From positions 868,001-932,000 of the forward strand of contig WHUX01000003.1 in NCBI GenBank assembly GCA_015179025.1: DNA of 64,000 bases, read 5' to 3'. A program made the position numbers and the translations under genes. The notes under the pieces were generated by a model. That model was not told the DNA's origin and searched no databases. It saw nothing but the letters and a program-made list of their open reading frames with translations. Origin of the DNA: Terfezia claveryi. Its lineage: Eukaryota > Ascomycota > Pezizomycetes > Pezizales > Pezizaceae. Shown in pieces: positions 33,942 to 45,109 of the stretch; the stretch's first letter is position 1; each line of letters opens with the position of its first letter.

Positions 33942-35647
33942 TTTTTTTTTTTTTTTTTTTTTAATACTTAGTACTCCTATGCAGCCCCGTTAGGGGGGCT
34001 ATGAGGAGCCACACGGAAACCCGGTGGATTCAAGGGTAAGGCAAGTTAATCTGCCAGACCCACGCAAAATAAGTACACAAAACAAAAGGAGACTCATGAA
34101 TGGGATACTCCCATGCTGTCATAAACCGGCAGTGCCGGATGAGCCCGAGGGCCCTGACTGGAGCCCCGAAGAACAAAAGAGTGCCTTACGGCCTGTGAAT
34201 GTGAAAAGCCCCGCGCAGGTGAGAAAGAGAAAATTATAGGAACCGCTCGCCAGTAGAAACCCCATAAATGAAATTCTCTCTCCGAAAACAAAGAACCCAA
34301 ACGCTCAATCCAAATATAACTGCTGGTAGGGTGATCTCGTCTCTCTCATCTGCTCCAATCGTATACTGTAGTGCGGAAGAATCTCCTGCCCATGCGGAGC
34401 CCCTGGTCAATGTTGATCCGCTCTTTCATGTAGATGACCAGTGACGATGCCATCTTCCCGGCTCTCCTGTGTTCTTGCATCAACCAGCGAATCCCCAAAA
34501 TTTGGACTCCAGTTGACTTGTTGTCTTCCTCTATCCAGCGTCGCATCTGGCCTGGCTTGAACTTTGTTGGTGCTGCATGGAGGACCATGGTTTTTGCTAG
34601 TGTTGGGGGAGGTGATAGCCTTCCTTTTCCTTTGCCCCGGGTCTCCGGGGGTGCTTTTCCCTTCTGGGACTCCGGGGGTGGTGCTATCTTTTCCCTGTTG
34701 GTTCGGGGGGGGATGGTGGTCGGGGGTGGTGTCGCTTTCGAAGGCGCTTTACCCTTGTCCTTTGGTGGTTGACGCGGTGATGGTGAGGTGGTGGTCGTTG
34801 CTGCCTCTGCATACGTGCGTGTTGGAGGCGGGTCCGTATTGGTGGATACACTGTTGGTGGTCGGCTTCTGTACCGGGGTCGGAGGTGTGGTCTGTGTGCT
34901 TGTATCTATTACAGGGGTTGGCGGTGGAGGCGGTGGTGGGGCTCGTATGTAATTCAGGAATTTCCAATGCTTGATGCACCCTCCTCGACAGCCTCGAGAG
35001 AGCCGGTAGTGTCCATATTGTGGACTCGTTGATACTGCCTACAAAAGATCCTGAAGAGGAAGTCAAATTCATCGCGGTCTCGGCTTTTGCGGACTGCTGT
35101 TCTCAGCTCGGCCATGCTATTCCAAACTGCCATGTAAAGCAGCATTTCCTCACTAGGTTCCTCGTCGTCGGTGTCACTTTCATGATCATCATAGTCAGCC
35201 GGCAGTGGTGGTGGGGATACCTGTGGTGGCTGTGATATTTGCGGAGTTGTGACTGTGGCTGGGTGTCCGGTGCCTGGAAGTCGGGTTTTCAGTGGCGGGT
35301 TACGCTTGTCGAGCTTGCCCGGGTTTCCTCTGAGGCATGTTTGGTACTGTGTGGGAGTTACAAATTCCCTGATTGGCTGGTGCCGACTTGGTGTTGGTGC
35401 TCTCGCGGAATCGTGGACCAATGCCCGTGAGGGGATATTTCTGTGAGAGCGAGGAAGAAGAAGACAGAGGAAGAGGGGAAAAAGCTTCAATCGAGGGGCA
35501 AAGGGTCGCGATAGTTGTTCCCCCGAGGTTCGAGTAGATATTCTTGATGTGGACAGCGATGGCTATCTCGTGGTGCTGTCCTCTTGTCTGTAGGTGCTCT
35601 GGTTGTTGAGATCCGACCAAGCGCTCGTCCTGTCAAGGTGGTTGTTG
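33942..35647 (-). mobile_element. ORF1-only LINE derivative, complete 1.7-kb copy
   Basis: TGAGTGTCCTGAGA at 33928-33941 and 35648-35661 is a perfect 14-bp target duplication, so both ends are defined. From 5' to 3' (minus strand): leader, ORF1-like coding region (about 35490-34346), 3' UTR, two-hairpin tail and poly(A). There is no reverse transcriptase or endonuclease. It is the reference copy for the family also seen at 29197 and 45110. Confidence 0.85.
34346..35490 (-). pseudogene. LINE ORF1-like gene of the 1.7-kb element (frameshifted)
   Basis: The N-terminal half (35490-34954) has a Pro-rich stretch then an acidic helical block (DYDDHESDTDDEEPSEEM, ELRTAVRKSRDRDEFDFLFR). After a frame change near 34960-35000 a Pro/Thr/Lys-rich linker leads to the RRM-like domain (VLHAAPTKFKPGQMRRWIEE, ASSLVIYMKERINIDQGL, RTTVYDWSR) and TGA at 34346. 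No CCHC knuckle. The presumed role in an active copy is RNA binding in the retrotransposon particle; this is inferred from the family. Confidence 0.6.
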
Positions 35648-36002
35648 TGAGTGTCCTGAGAGCTCGTATATAGAGACGAGATCAGGGTAAAACGTTCAAC
35701 GAAGCGGTCTAAGCTAGCTATCCTAAGAGCAGTAATACCATGAGTACGCGCAAGCCGTTATGCCAGATGCATGAGTGAGTACGCAAGCAGTGAAGAGCAT
35801 TAACTGGAAGCAATGAGTATTGGTGCGTAGGCTAGTAAGCGAAGATAGTGAATACATGTGAACAGCAAGTATGAACACACGTGAAGAAGAAGAAGAAATA
35901 ACGCAGAGATCCGTTAGCAGGGTAACAAGTGCTCGAAATAGGTATTAGCAATACATAGCGGAGAGACTTGACTGTATGCGTAAAGAAATGGTCATTTCAA
36001 CA

Positions 36003-36899
36003 AGAATCAGCTCAAGGCTATGACTGGGGTCCCAATACATCTCCGCTGAAAGTCTAGTCTCCAGTTAGCCTAGGGAATAACGAAAGAAAAACGTAGATAT
36101 CTGACCGCTAGCGCCACCGACCCCCGTTTCTATCCCCACCTTTTCTCAGATAACTATCTATCTTAGGTGAATAACGTCTTCACCAGGTCGACCATCACTT
36201 GCTTATTCAACCCCCCTCACTTTCCTCATCCACTTCTTCCTCTTATCCATATTCTGTGTTTGTGGGTGTAGGATCCTCTGGATTCAGCTGCATATCCCCC
36301 TACAGTGGTTGTAAATGGTTAATCAATAGTGTTTCAGGGAGCTGCCGCGGGAGCTTTGCGCTTCTTTGGACAGACCAATGGTACCTCGAAGACTGCGTGG
36401 TAGATGAGTTTTGTTATATTCCTATTCATAGTCACTGTTTCTTGCCTTGCCCTACGGCTGTGCCTCCCTTGGCTCGATCATATGAGTAAATAACGGTTCC
36501 CAAAGGTGGTGCCGTGGAGCAAGTATGCCTACATATACAGCGTTCTTGGATAAAGGTAAATTAATCATTGTGAGTGGTGGATCGGCTGATGTTGAAGTTC
36601 AGGTTGCAGATGGGCATTCAACATAATCACAATGAACGGGACTAGAACTGGGTGAAAAGTAAAAACGAAACTAGCATTACTTAACTTAAAAATAGCAAAA
36701 AAAATTAGGAAAAAAAGAAAAGGCAAAGATATTGAAACAACAACAAATTGTAAAGCATGGCAGAGCAGAGAAAACCAAGCAGAGAAAACCATGTAGAAAA
36801 TAAGCAACAGATAGAACAGCAAAAAATAAACGAAAAATAGAGAAACAAGGAACAACAAATGGGGATCAAAACAACAGATACAGAAAGCACAACAGTAAT
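36003..36899. other. Spacer, A-rich on the plus strand
   Basis: 36640-36900 is A-rich with AAAACCAAGCAGAGAAAACC-like direct repeats; the minus ORF through it is Phe/Leu low complexity. An ORF at 36199-36489 is open but has no recognisable features. No gene called. Confidence 0.4.
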
Positions 36900-37770
36900 A
36901 ACAAGCAATGGAAATCCCATTATAGTACCGCAACCCGCCCAATGAACCGTGAACGTCTTGAAGGATGTCATCCTGTTATTGTTGAGGAGAGGGGAGAAGA
37001 GGGGGGAGGCATAAAGGCGGAGCTGATCATTCGACTCTGTCTCAACCTGAGATGCTACATCTTGTTAGCTCTCAAGTCGAAGTACCTCAATCTGAATGAT
37101 ACTCACCTCCCACATCTTCAAATCAAGCTTTGGCTTCAAGTATTGAGGCAGCTTTAACGTCCAGAGGGAACTGTGGTGATGCATGAAGGAGTCAAAGTCA
37201 CTGAATGTCGTAATCACAGAAGCAAGAGCAATAACAGTGTGTTGTAATTACACTGTATGTAGATAGAGAGCTGGAATAATTATAAAGCCAGCAGATGCTT
37301 TTTCATAGCCCCATCCTCAGATGCTACATCTATTTGTTAACTTTCAATTCTAAGAACCTCGATAATGAATGATACGTACCCCCCACATCTGCGAATCAAA
37401 TTTTAACGCAAAGTACGGAAATCGCTTTAACAGATGGCTGTGATGTTTCCTGAATGAGTCTAAGATTTGTTAGAATTTCTATTCTCAGGTTTTCGCGTTA
37501 TGCAGAATGCTCACTCGAGAACACTTATGATTGTAATATGTATGAAATGCACACTGATATAACGCCCCTTGAGATAATTTGATGATCCTTTCATGCTACA
37601 TTCTATCAGCACTGGATCCCGTGGTTTTGTAATTTGCGAAGATTACTCACTTCCGCATCCCTGAAATGAATTGCTTCTTCTTTTTATTTTTCTTTTCTTG
37701 TCTCAACTTCCCAATCTCGTGAGACGAATTGCTACTTGAAAGTCTGCACATAGCTTTGATGTCTGAGAAG
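36900..37770 (-). pseudogene. Degenerate tandem array of one exon-intron unit (about three copies)
   Basis: On the minus strand copy 1 (about 37230-36900) reads FSDFDSFMHHHSSLWTLKLP, YLKPKLDLKMWE, a GTGAGT donor at about 37110, a GCTAAC branch site, a CATCTCAG acceptor at about 37045 and a downstream exon (VETESNDQLRLYASPLFS). Copy 2 (about 37470-37295) has SFRKHHSHLLKRFPYFALKF, SQMWG, a GTACGT donor and an AGTTAAC branch. Copy 3 (about 37760-37580) retains only the donor region. Shared junctions show duplication of a spliced gene segment. Function unknown; at least copies 2 and 3 are decayed. Confidence 0.5.
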
Positions 37771-38922
37771 GCATTGGGTATTCTGGAATAACCTAGCAAG
37801 CGACGAAGAAAAGGCGAGCTCAAGCTAATGGAATTTTTTCAGGCCTACTGTCTCATCAGGTCCCGCCCTTTTTTACACTTGGACAATCGCGTCGTACGGT
37901 TGGCAGGATTCCGCAGTGGTTGTCGGCTGTCATATTAGCTGCCAAAGTATCACCTTTCTCCACAGTTCGCCATGTCTTCCCTGTTCTTCAAGACTTCATC
38001 TCGCATACCGTACCATCACGACTGAAGCCCACCCTTGCTCCTCATCGAAATTCCCTTCGCTCACCAATTCACCACTCCTACGAAGCAATCTGTTGGAATA
38101 CTCCAATCTCTGCCTTTGACTCTCTGTGTCCCACACCGGCGTTCACAGACCTCTGGGTATCATACCAATACCCTTGAAAGTTCCCCCCCTGCACTAAACT
38201 CACATGCTCCTCCTACATCATACATTAGGGCTTCAGTAAACACATCGCCAAGAGGTCGACCGCACAGTCAAGCCGCAACAGGAACTCAAAGCACTCTCAC
38301 TGAATATCAGGCTCCCTCCGCATCTAGTGTTGTCAGAGTACTCACGACTTGAATCAACTCGAGCCGGTGCCATGACTGTCTGTTAATTCAAGATGCTTTC
38401 ATTCACAACACTGGCACCAGGTGACAGGTGAAGCCCAAGACAATCAGATCCTGAAGTACCCTAAGCGACCGCTGAGGCGCCCATGAAGTCATCCAACTCA
38501 ATGAAGATTTACCTTTACTTTATGCATGAATATGTGAAGAACAATGTGGAATCAGAAGCAGGGTTGATTCACTCCCATTGGCGGCGGCATGTTTCCTCTC
38601 AGGTTGTGCGCCTGGTGTTAGACCGAGGTCCTGACACGAGAACGGGTATATCCAAACAGCGCAAGCGTCAGAGGGCTCCAAAGCAATTGAAGAGACTCAA
38701 GTGAGAAACGCAGATAGGGCACGTGTGAGATATTACACACAGAGACTACTAATGAGGAAAAGGTTGGGACATAATGAAGAGGGGCACTAGAATAAGTAGT
38801 TATCTGCCGAGGATGATGTGGAAGCGGGCCAAAATCGTTGCCTCTAGTTTCATTGTTAGTTTGCCGTAATTTGAGGGTCAGCAGGACTTAGAGAAAACGC
38901 ACAGGTTTGAATTAAATAACAA
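37771..38922. other. Region with unresolved short ORFs
   Basis: Overlapping plus-strand ORFs at 37916-38352 (Ser/Pro/Thr-rich) and 38483-38704 (basic C-terminus RKRQRAPKQLKRLK) may belong to a spliced gene, but I could not find convincing junctions. Left uncalled. Confidence 0.3.
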
Positions 38923-40660
38923 TCACACGAGTCCTCTGATGCGTACCACCTGTTGCCCCCCTCCCCGAATAACTTTTGGCTCAGCGAAAAGAGCCCACTG
39001 GGCCGGAACAATAATAGGACTGGCTAGCGGTTGCCTAGCTCGGCGTGCACTCGCAGAAGTGGTGGCCTGGGCGCTACTGCGCCTTACCGTAGATTGGGAC
39101 GGGCGAGCTGGGAATGGCGTTCTCGATGGGCCGGGTGTTGTGGGATGGGAGATCGGCGCAGGCCTAGGGTTGGCAGAGATGGGGGAGACCGGCGCAGCCC
39201 TAGGGTTTGCAGGGGGGTGGGATGCCGTAAGGGGGACAGTGGCGACGACTGCGGGTGCCGGTGCGATAGGGGCAGGAACAGGAACCGTATTGGCAGGGGC
39301 CGCAGGAACCAGGGTGGAGGCTACAGAAACCAGGATGGGGATCCCACTGGTAGCAGCAGTGATAACTAGCAAGTTGAAAATATATATTAGCAAGCCTCGA
39401 GCAACCTCCTCATTGGCCCCCTAATGGGGCCGCATAGGAGTAATAAGTATTTAAGAGAAAAAAAAAAAGCCTCGAGCAAACACTCACTCTAAGCCAAGAA
39501 GGAAGCGGGCATGAAGGAGAGTATCTCGAATCGACAGGAAGCAGCCTTGTAAGACTCACCGAACGCAATATTTTCCTCAGACCGCTGTTTGCGCATGACC
39601 CTCACGCTGTCGACGGCGCTGGAATCGTTGGTCTTGTATATAGCCAGACGCTGTTCAATCTCGTCTAGTTTGAGCTTCAGTAACTCTTCAGACACCCTAA
39701 GGGTGCTGATTTCGTCGTTATGGAGAGCTAGTTGTCGTTTAAGGCTGACTGTTTCTTCAATTGCTTCCCGCATAGCCCTGACCCGGCAAGGTGCCTGCGC
39801 TGTAGCAACTGGAGGGACTCTTGTCGTTGTTGTTCAACCTCTCTTTGGAGGGCATCTCGTTGAGTGGATAGTTTTACAGTCTCCTCTACTAAGCTTCCTA
39901 GGCATCGCTGGTAATGACTGATATTGTGCTCCACCTGGTGGCGGAGTCGTCGAGACAAGGCGAGTTCTGCTTGCTCGCTGGCAACTACCTCTTCCAAGCG
40001 ATGTGCTGCGATGACCGCTTCGGCTGACAGATGACCAGCTCTTGCCGTCGCCTCGTGCAAGTGTCTACGAAGCTCGAGAACTTCAAGGTCCCTTTCAGGA
40101 AGCTCGATCTCCAGCTTACAGCCCTGGTTCAACTTCGCACCTGATATGTATTTGTCGCCGTGCTAATTAGGAAGGTATTAGGCTTGTTTAATTCCAGGGG
40201 AAAACCTTTTTTGGGGGGGGATGAATAAGTAAACAAAGGTACAGTACTTACGGTCTTGCGGTGGTGGAGGGCTTCCAAGAATTGCCAGAGCTAAACAATC
40301 AACTTAGCCCATAGCACATAGGGTGAGATCCTGAAGACAGGGACTTACCATAAGTGCTAGAAAACATACTACCAGAAAGTACCTAAAAATCTGGTTTTGG
40401 TCTTTAGAGGGTGGATAGAAATCCTCGTTTTCTAAGGCTATATAATAGGCAGGTGATTCGACGACGGCGGGGTGAAAGAAAAGTGGGGGAGTGGGTCCGT
40501 CAAGAGTCAGGCGTGCGGGGGGAGCATCGATGGAGAGGATGGATGGGAACTTGTGTTCAATTGGGGGATTGAACAACAGGTTGGAAGCATCTCTTCTCCA
40601 CGACGGCAGCTCGCCCGCGGTCGGGAGGTGTGAGAGAATATGTAGAAGCAGGGCAAACAT
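38923..40660 (-). CDS. Four-exon coiled-coil protein with Pro/Ala-rich tail (frameshift in exon 3)
   Basis: Exons: 40660-40349, 40290-40252, 40162-39560, 39365-38923. Junctions are GTAAGT/TTTAG, GTAAGT/ATTAG and GTGAGT/GCTAG, and the phases agree. Exon 1 has a hydrophobic start and a membrane-like RYFLVVCFLALM. Exon 3 is a long heptad coiled coil (ELRRHLHEATARAGHLSAEA ... VKLSTQRDALQREVEQQRQE ... LRVSEELLKLKLDEIEQRLA). Exon 4 is Pro/Ala/Thr-rich with RSSAQATTSASARRARQP. Near 39780 the frame must shift once to keep the coiled coil, so the total coding length is not a multiple of 3. This is either a recent mutation, a sequence error or an unrecognised tiny intron. About 465 residues in all. Function unknown; possibly membrane-associated. 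Intron 3 carries a LINE tail (39405-39467). Confidence 0.6.
39405..39467 (+). mobile_element. 63-bp LINE tail inside an intron, 12-bp target duplication
   Basis: AGCCTCGAGCAA at 39393-39404 and 39468-39479 flanks CCTCATTGGCCCCCTAATGG ... AGGAGTAATAAGTATTTAAG and an A-run. It lies within intron 3 (39559-39366) of the coiled-coil gene, antisense to it. Confidence 0.85.
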
Positions 40661-42334
40661 CTCTATAGTAGAATAGAGTTGAAAGATTGTGAAAGAAAGA
40701 AGTTTGCTGAAGAAGTGTAATATCGTTCACGAGAAGATGGGCAAAGGTTGAGGTATTTGCTCGGTGTGAAGATTGTGAAGAAGAGAGGAAAGGAGAATAG
40801 ATTAAGTAGGTGGGAGGACTTCGTATGAGGCTCTGTCAAACGATACTAATGTAGGAGGACATAATCCTCGCAGTTCGATCATCAGGGGCAGACTTGAATT
40901 GCCCGCACGAACGCGCCATTGAAAGGCAGCCAGTCACAGAGTAGATGACCTTTAGTCTGCCTTGCACTAGCCCTTCGGAGGGCTGACCTTACATATAACC
41001 CTACATATAACCCACACCAAGGCCCACCTGATTGCTCGAGACCGTGCCAGCCAGGCTATGTCCTTGAGTGCTCAGTATTTGTGCACGTGCCTATAGCGAA
41101 TGAAATGAAGAAACTGACGGTAAAAACAAAGCGCCAAGAATCCGTGATGTCGATGTACTAAGTTCCACGAGATTCTAGATGCTTAACACGTTCTCCAACT
41201 CCTCGAAGTCTCAGTAAGGGAACACTCTAAGAGGAAGCACGGGAGGAACTAAGGTTCGACGTAAGAAAGACAGCATAGAACAGACATGCCCTCTCCGCCT
41301 ACACTTGGCTCCATAAACAAAAATCCGCGACCAAAATGTCAACACCATATAGAAGATAGCTTCCGCATCGAATTCATATGCCAGGAAATGCCACACATAA
41401 GGTTCACCTAGGACCCTTCTGGAACTAGGAAGACATAGATCGACCGATCTGGGTTGAAGGGGAGGGAGAAGAGGAAGAAAGCTGGTATGCCGTGAAGGCA
41501 TTCTTTTCATATTTATACAGGCGTCTGCCTAACAGCACTGCACGAAGCGTTAAACAACACGGATTTTGCGAGCTGTCAGTTTCTACGTTCCAAACGTTTA
41601 GTTCTTGTCTCGATTTTCTTTGTTTTTACAGAATTTTCGAGGAATACGCAAGTCAAAGGGTCCATTTTTATCCAATCTATTTTTTCACACAAGCATTGTT
41701 ATTCTCTTTAGTTATCTACCCTTTTGTTATCCACTGTAATTTATATAGGCGCCGGAGCGGCAGTTTAACTAGCCCCAGTCCTGAATCCAACTGGAATTAT
41801 GAGTAGCTCATCATTGCAGGCCATTGGTTGTTCTGTTTGAGCTATGTTCGTGGCGTGAAGTATCGACATAGGCCATACATACCAATGTGATGTGATATAT
41901 CATAAAAACCTGAGGATTGGGAATTTATTCCAGTGACAACGGACCAATGAGTATGTGACAAAGCAACAAAGACCCTTAGTAGATGGGAGGTTAATTGTCT
42001 TTGGAGATACCAGGCCAAAGACTGATAACAACGATGGAATATTATTGCGCCACAAATCCACAGCCATACCGTTGTTGTTCTTCCTGGTGCAGTGCACCCA
42101 ATATTTATTCTACCCTTTTTGAAGCGGGACCCGGAATAATGCAGGATGTTGCGGAGGTGTCGGAGTCGTCTTCCTTTTCCTTTGTCAGTGTTTATCGCAA
42201 AAGCCAATAAGGACTCTAAGTACCCCGTCATAGGTCAGACAGCCTGCAGAAAATTTATTTTTTATTTTTTTGGAAAAAAGAAACCTTATTGATAGCCCAT
42301 TCCTCAACCCTAGCACAGATATCCACCATATTTC
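40661..42334. other. Spacer with uncalled ORFs
   Basis: The minus ORFs at 41211-41510 and 41842-42231 have no recognised motif, and the overlapping opposite-strand ORFs are equally long. The first ~150 bases upstream of 40660 are GA-rich and probably promoter or leader of the coiled-coil gene. Confidence 0.35.
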
Positions 42335-42667
42335 TTAGATGGACTGCCTCTCCAGTCCTTGCTGTCGACCCCCTGGCGACCTCCCCTCCACCAATAATGC
42401 TCTAGTCCCCATTCTGCATTGATACCCACCCACGCTCGTGGCAACCAGCTGTGGTGAACACGAGTGCACGTGCTCCCTCAAGTAGGTATAGTCGTAGTCT
42501 GTGGTGATTGCCCTAGGTCGATTGCCAGTCATCAGACTTGAAAAAGACAATAAAAAGTTGCTATCCTGTGCTTTGTAGGGTCCTAATAATACCCTACCTT
42601 CACTGGTGACGAAACCTCGAGTCACCAAACACAAAAGGACTACAAGGGCTGCCGACAAGGAGTACAT
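42335..42667 (-). CDS. Possible small secreted protein
   Basis: A 110-codon ORF from ATG at 42667 with a convincing signal peptide (MYSLSAALVVLLCLVTRGFV, cleavage near residue 20-24). The mature part has two Cys (SCSPQ, YQCRM) and no known domain. A GAAG/GTAGGG sequence about 65 bases in could be a splice donor, so the C-terminal half may not be real. No clear promoter seen. Function unknown. Confidence 0.35.
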   Translation of the reverse strand: MYSLSAALVVLLCLVTRGFVTSEGRVLLGPYKAQDSNFLLSFSSLMTGNRPRAITTDYDYTYLREHVHSCSPQLVATSVGGYQCRMGTRALLVEGRSPGGRQQGLERQSI

Positions 42668-43970
42668 CGACGTGAAGGCCTTCGTGGTTCACGGTGTTCC
42701 ATACCATAGACCCAGGCAGACACAATATAGGATGTGAAGCGAACTGGAATGAGAGGTGTTATGGGAGCAAGGTGGCTCCTTGGGGTAAGTAGGAGCTACA
42801 ATACGGTGGTCTTTTTTCTTACCATAGTGGTCCCTTTTCATGTGCCGGAAGGCCATATTAGGATGATGTTGAGGGGAAGATGGCTCCCCGTTTGAAGAAT
42901 ATGATTTTGGGAGGGGTCGGGTGAGGGTGGAAGTGGTCTCGGACTCGGGTTCAAGTTGGGTCTTTCACTGTTCTTCCACGTTGGCGTTATCGGCGCCTGG
43001 TACCGAAGGCTTAGGTCAAACCTTTAAAGGGGAGACTTCGGGGCCCGGTCATGATCAAAGGTCGATTGCAGGTATAGTCAAAAAAAAAAAAAAAAAAAAC
43101 TAAACTACCTGAATCATCGACACTTGTAGAAGTGGAGTCTCTATCGGATTTGCTACGTGGTGATTTACTCTGCATGCGGTGACTACATCCTAGTCAGGAC
43201 AAAATGCGGACTTTTGCTGTTCAAATCTTCGCAACAGCATATTCAATCAAATACAACTGATTAATGAAATGCTAATAATCAGCTGAGAAAAGCTTACCAC
43301 GTGTGTACAATCCAAAGAGCTAAACTCACAACCGTCGGATATCTATGACTAAGCCGTCATATGCAAGTTCAACTACATATGCAGCCCATCACACGGGACA
43401 TGCGCCACCGTTTCATCGCCGGTATTTTTATCTTGAACACGATCTGTCGTGAATCTTTGGAGGGTGCCTAGGGATATGTCTATCAGTTGCATCAATGAGT
43501 TGTACATACAACAAATGGTAATTGATAATTCAGCGCGATGCCATATTCAAAAGGCAAAATGGGGAACTTAGCGGAGTCTACATATGCACCATATAATCGT
43601 GTAAATTCAATCATCATAATTTTCTTTCTTGTGCCATACCACTATTGCTATGGTCACTTGAATAACCGAATGAAGCGCGAGGTTAACTGAATATGAAAAG
43701 GTACCTAGTCAAAACTGCACAAAAAAATGTTGTGGGGCAAAAATCTCGAGGTATTTGAAACAAGAAAGCTGCTACAGAATGTGAAAAGCAAGGAAGAAAG
43801 ACCGTGAGCCGGGCGAATGTGCAATGTCCAGCGTCTTTTCCAGGTCTACCAGTTCAAATTTTAGAGATCCCACTCATATGATTCCATAAGATGACTTGCA
43901 CAAAGATTTCCCTGCGTACCACAAGTGCTGATGTGATGTTCCTGATTGATGTCTGGTAAGGGTATCGTGA
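42668..43970. other. Spacer
   Basis: No supported gene. 42690-42790 resembles 58045-58130 at about 70% by eye (GACCCA...ATA.AGGATGTG, GGCTC.TTGG), suggesting a dispersed repeat. A 20-base A-run at 43080 is not attached to the LINE tail. Confidence 0.35.
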
Positions 43971-44284
43971 TTTTTTTTTTTTTTTTTAATACTTGGTACT
44001 CCTATGCAGCCCCGTTAGGGGGGCTATGAGGAGCCACACGGAAACCCGGTGGATTCAAGGGAGAGGCAAGTTAATCTGCCAACCCCACAAACTGAGTACA
44101 CGAGGAGGCCACATGCTGTCATTAACGGACTAGCCGATGACCCGTAGGCCTGACTGAGCCTCAACCCCAACTTGACGAACTGAAGGACTCGCGGAAAAGA
44201 GATAAACTAAACTAACTTGTGAACTGAAACAAAAGGGGACTCGTAAATAATCTCCAAATACCGTATGAAGAGAGGTGAACGTAT
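43971..44284 (-). mobile_element. 314-bp LINE 3' end with 15-bp target duplication
   Basis: GTAAGGGTATCGTGA at 43956-43970 and 44285-44299 flanks the insertion. It has T-run, two-hairpin tail, CAAGTTAATCTGCC block and GACTAGCCGATGACCC block, so it holds most of the ORF2-type 3' UTR but no ORF2 coding sequence. Confidence 0.9.
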
Positions 44285-44424
44285 GTAAGGGTATCGTGAG
44301 TTGCCGCGTGTACTGGGTTCAAGGATGAGGAGTAGTTCGGTGTCTCGGGTGGGTTGCCATCCTCACGTCCCAACCTCTGAGTCTCTGGTACTATCGAAAC
44401 CTCTGGACCAACATTCGAGGTAGG

Positions 44425-44769
44425 TTATTGGGTGGCCATGTTAGGTCCTTTTGTTGGATTACTCCCATTATTGTCCTTGCAGTTCGTGAGCAGCTCTTTT
44501 CTCCTGATATTGGCATACTCTCGCTCAGCTTTCTGCCAACGTATTTTCTCAAGTATATTTGCCCTGAGGTGTAGCAAGTGCCACCTGGAACCTTTGTCAA
44601 GGTATCTTAAAGCTATCTCAATATCTTCAAGAACATCCTTCCCAGGTAACTTAGGTCGACATGGTTGTTGGGGGCCAGGTGGAATGTTTGGAGGCACAAT
44701 AGGCTCTGGAATGTTCTCCAACCAGACCAAGATCTTGTCAATTTCTTGGATGGTGAGGAAACTCGACAT
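44425..44769 (-). CDS. Small Lys/Arg-rich hypothetical protein
   Basis: A 114-codon ORF with ATG at 44769: a hydrophilic start (SFLTIQEIDKILVWLENIPE), a Pro-rich segment (PPNIPPGPQQP), then a helical basic half (LRANILEKIRWQKAEREYAN, RRKELLTN). No signal peptide or known domain. Gene-like composition in one frame. It sits between two LINE copies, so a transposon origin cannot be excluded. Confidence 0.45.
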   Translation of the reverse strand: MSSFLTIQEIDKILVWLENIPEPIVPPNIPPGPQQPCRPKLPGKDVLEDIEIALRYLDKGSRWHLLHLRANILEKIRWQKAEREYANIRRKELLTNCKDNNGSNPTKGPNMATQ

Positions 44770-45109
44770 TTTGAGATAGTTGCAATTTGAATGCTAGAAC
44801 TCAATCTTATTATGAGTAACACTGGGTTTGGCCATAGAGGACCAGAGGTTGGCCATGGAGTTGGAGGTTGAGACTGTTGGGTTTTTGCTGGGATGGGTCA
44901 CTTCGACACGTTGATAAACTTGCAACAGGCTAATTGTTGACGCGCCCGCAACCAACCAATGTTATGATTCCACTTGTCACACAGCAAAGTTGGTAGAAAT
45001 GTTTCTGTATGATGGCGTAACATGGTGATACAGAGGTTGCTATATTGTCTGAGGTTGTTTGAGGAGCAGAAACAGGTACGTACATCTCCTACATTGAATT
45101 CAACGGCTC

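Larger units (their letters stand above)
33710..36002 (-). mobile_element. Solo LTR (~573 bp) split by a LINE-derived insertion
   Basis: Begins TGTTGAATTGACC and ends GGTCATTTCAACA, giving a TGTTGA/TCAACA terminal inverted repeat as in copia-type LTRs. Two shorter relatives lie at 10365 and 13175. The 1706-bp element at 33942-35647 and its 14-bp target duplication interrupt it. The flanking pentamers (TACTC, AGAAT) do not match, so it may be a remnant of a rearranged element. Confidence 0.7.

Noticed and set aside
36565..36971. Minus ORFs very rich in Phe, Leu and Cys
   Set aside because: Complement of an A-rich tract; composition-driven.
37916..38704. A spliced gene across the Ser/Pro-rich and basic ORFs
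   Set aside because: No GT-AG pair gave a consistent frame with plausible branch site.
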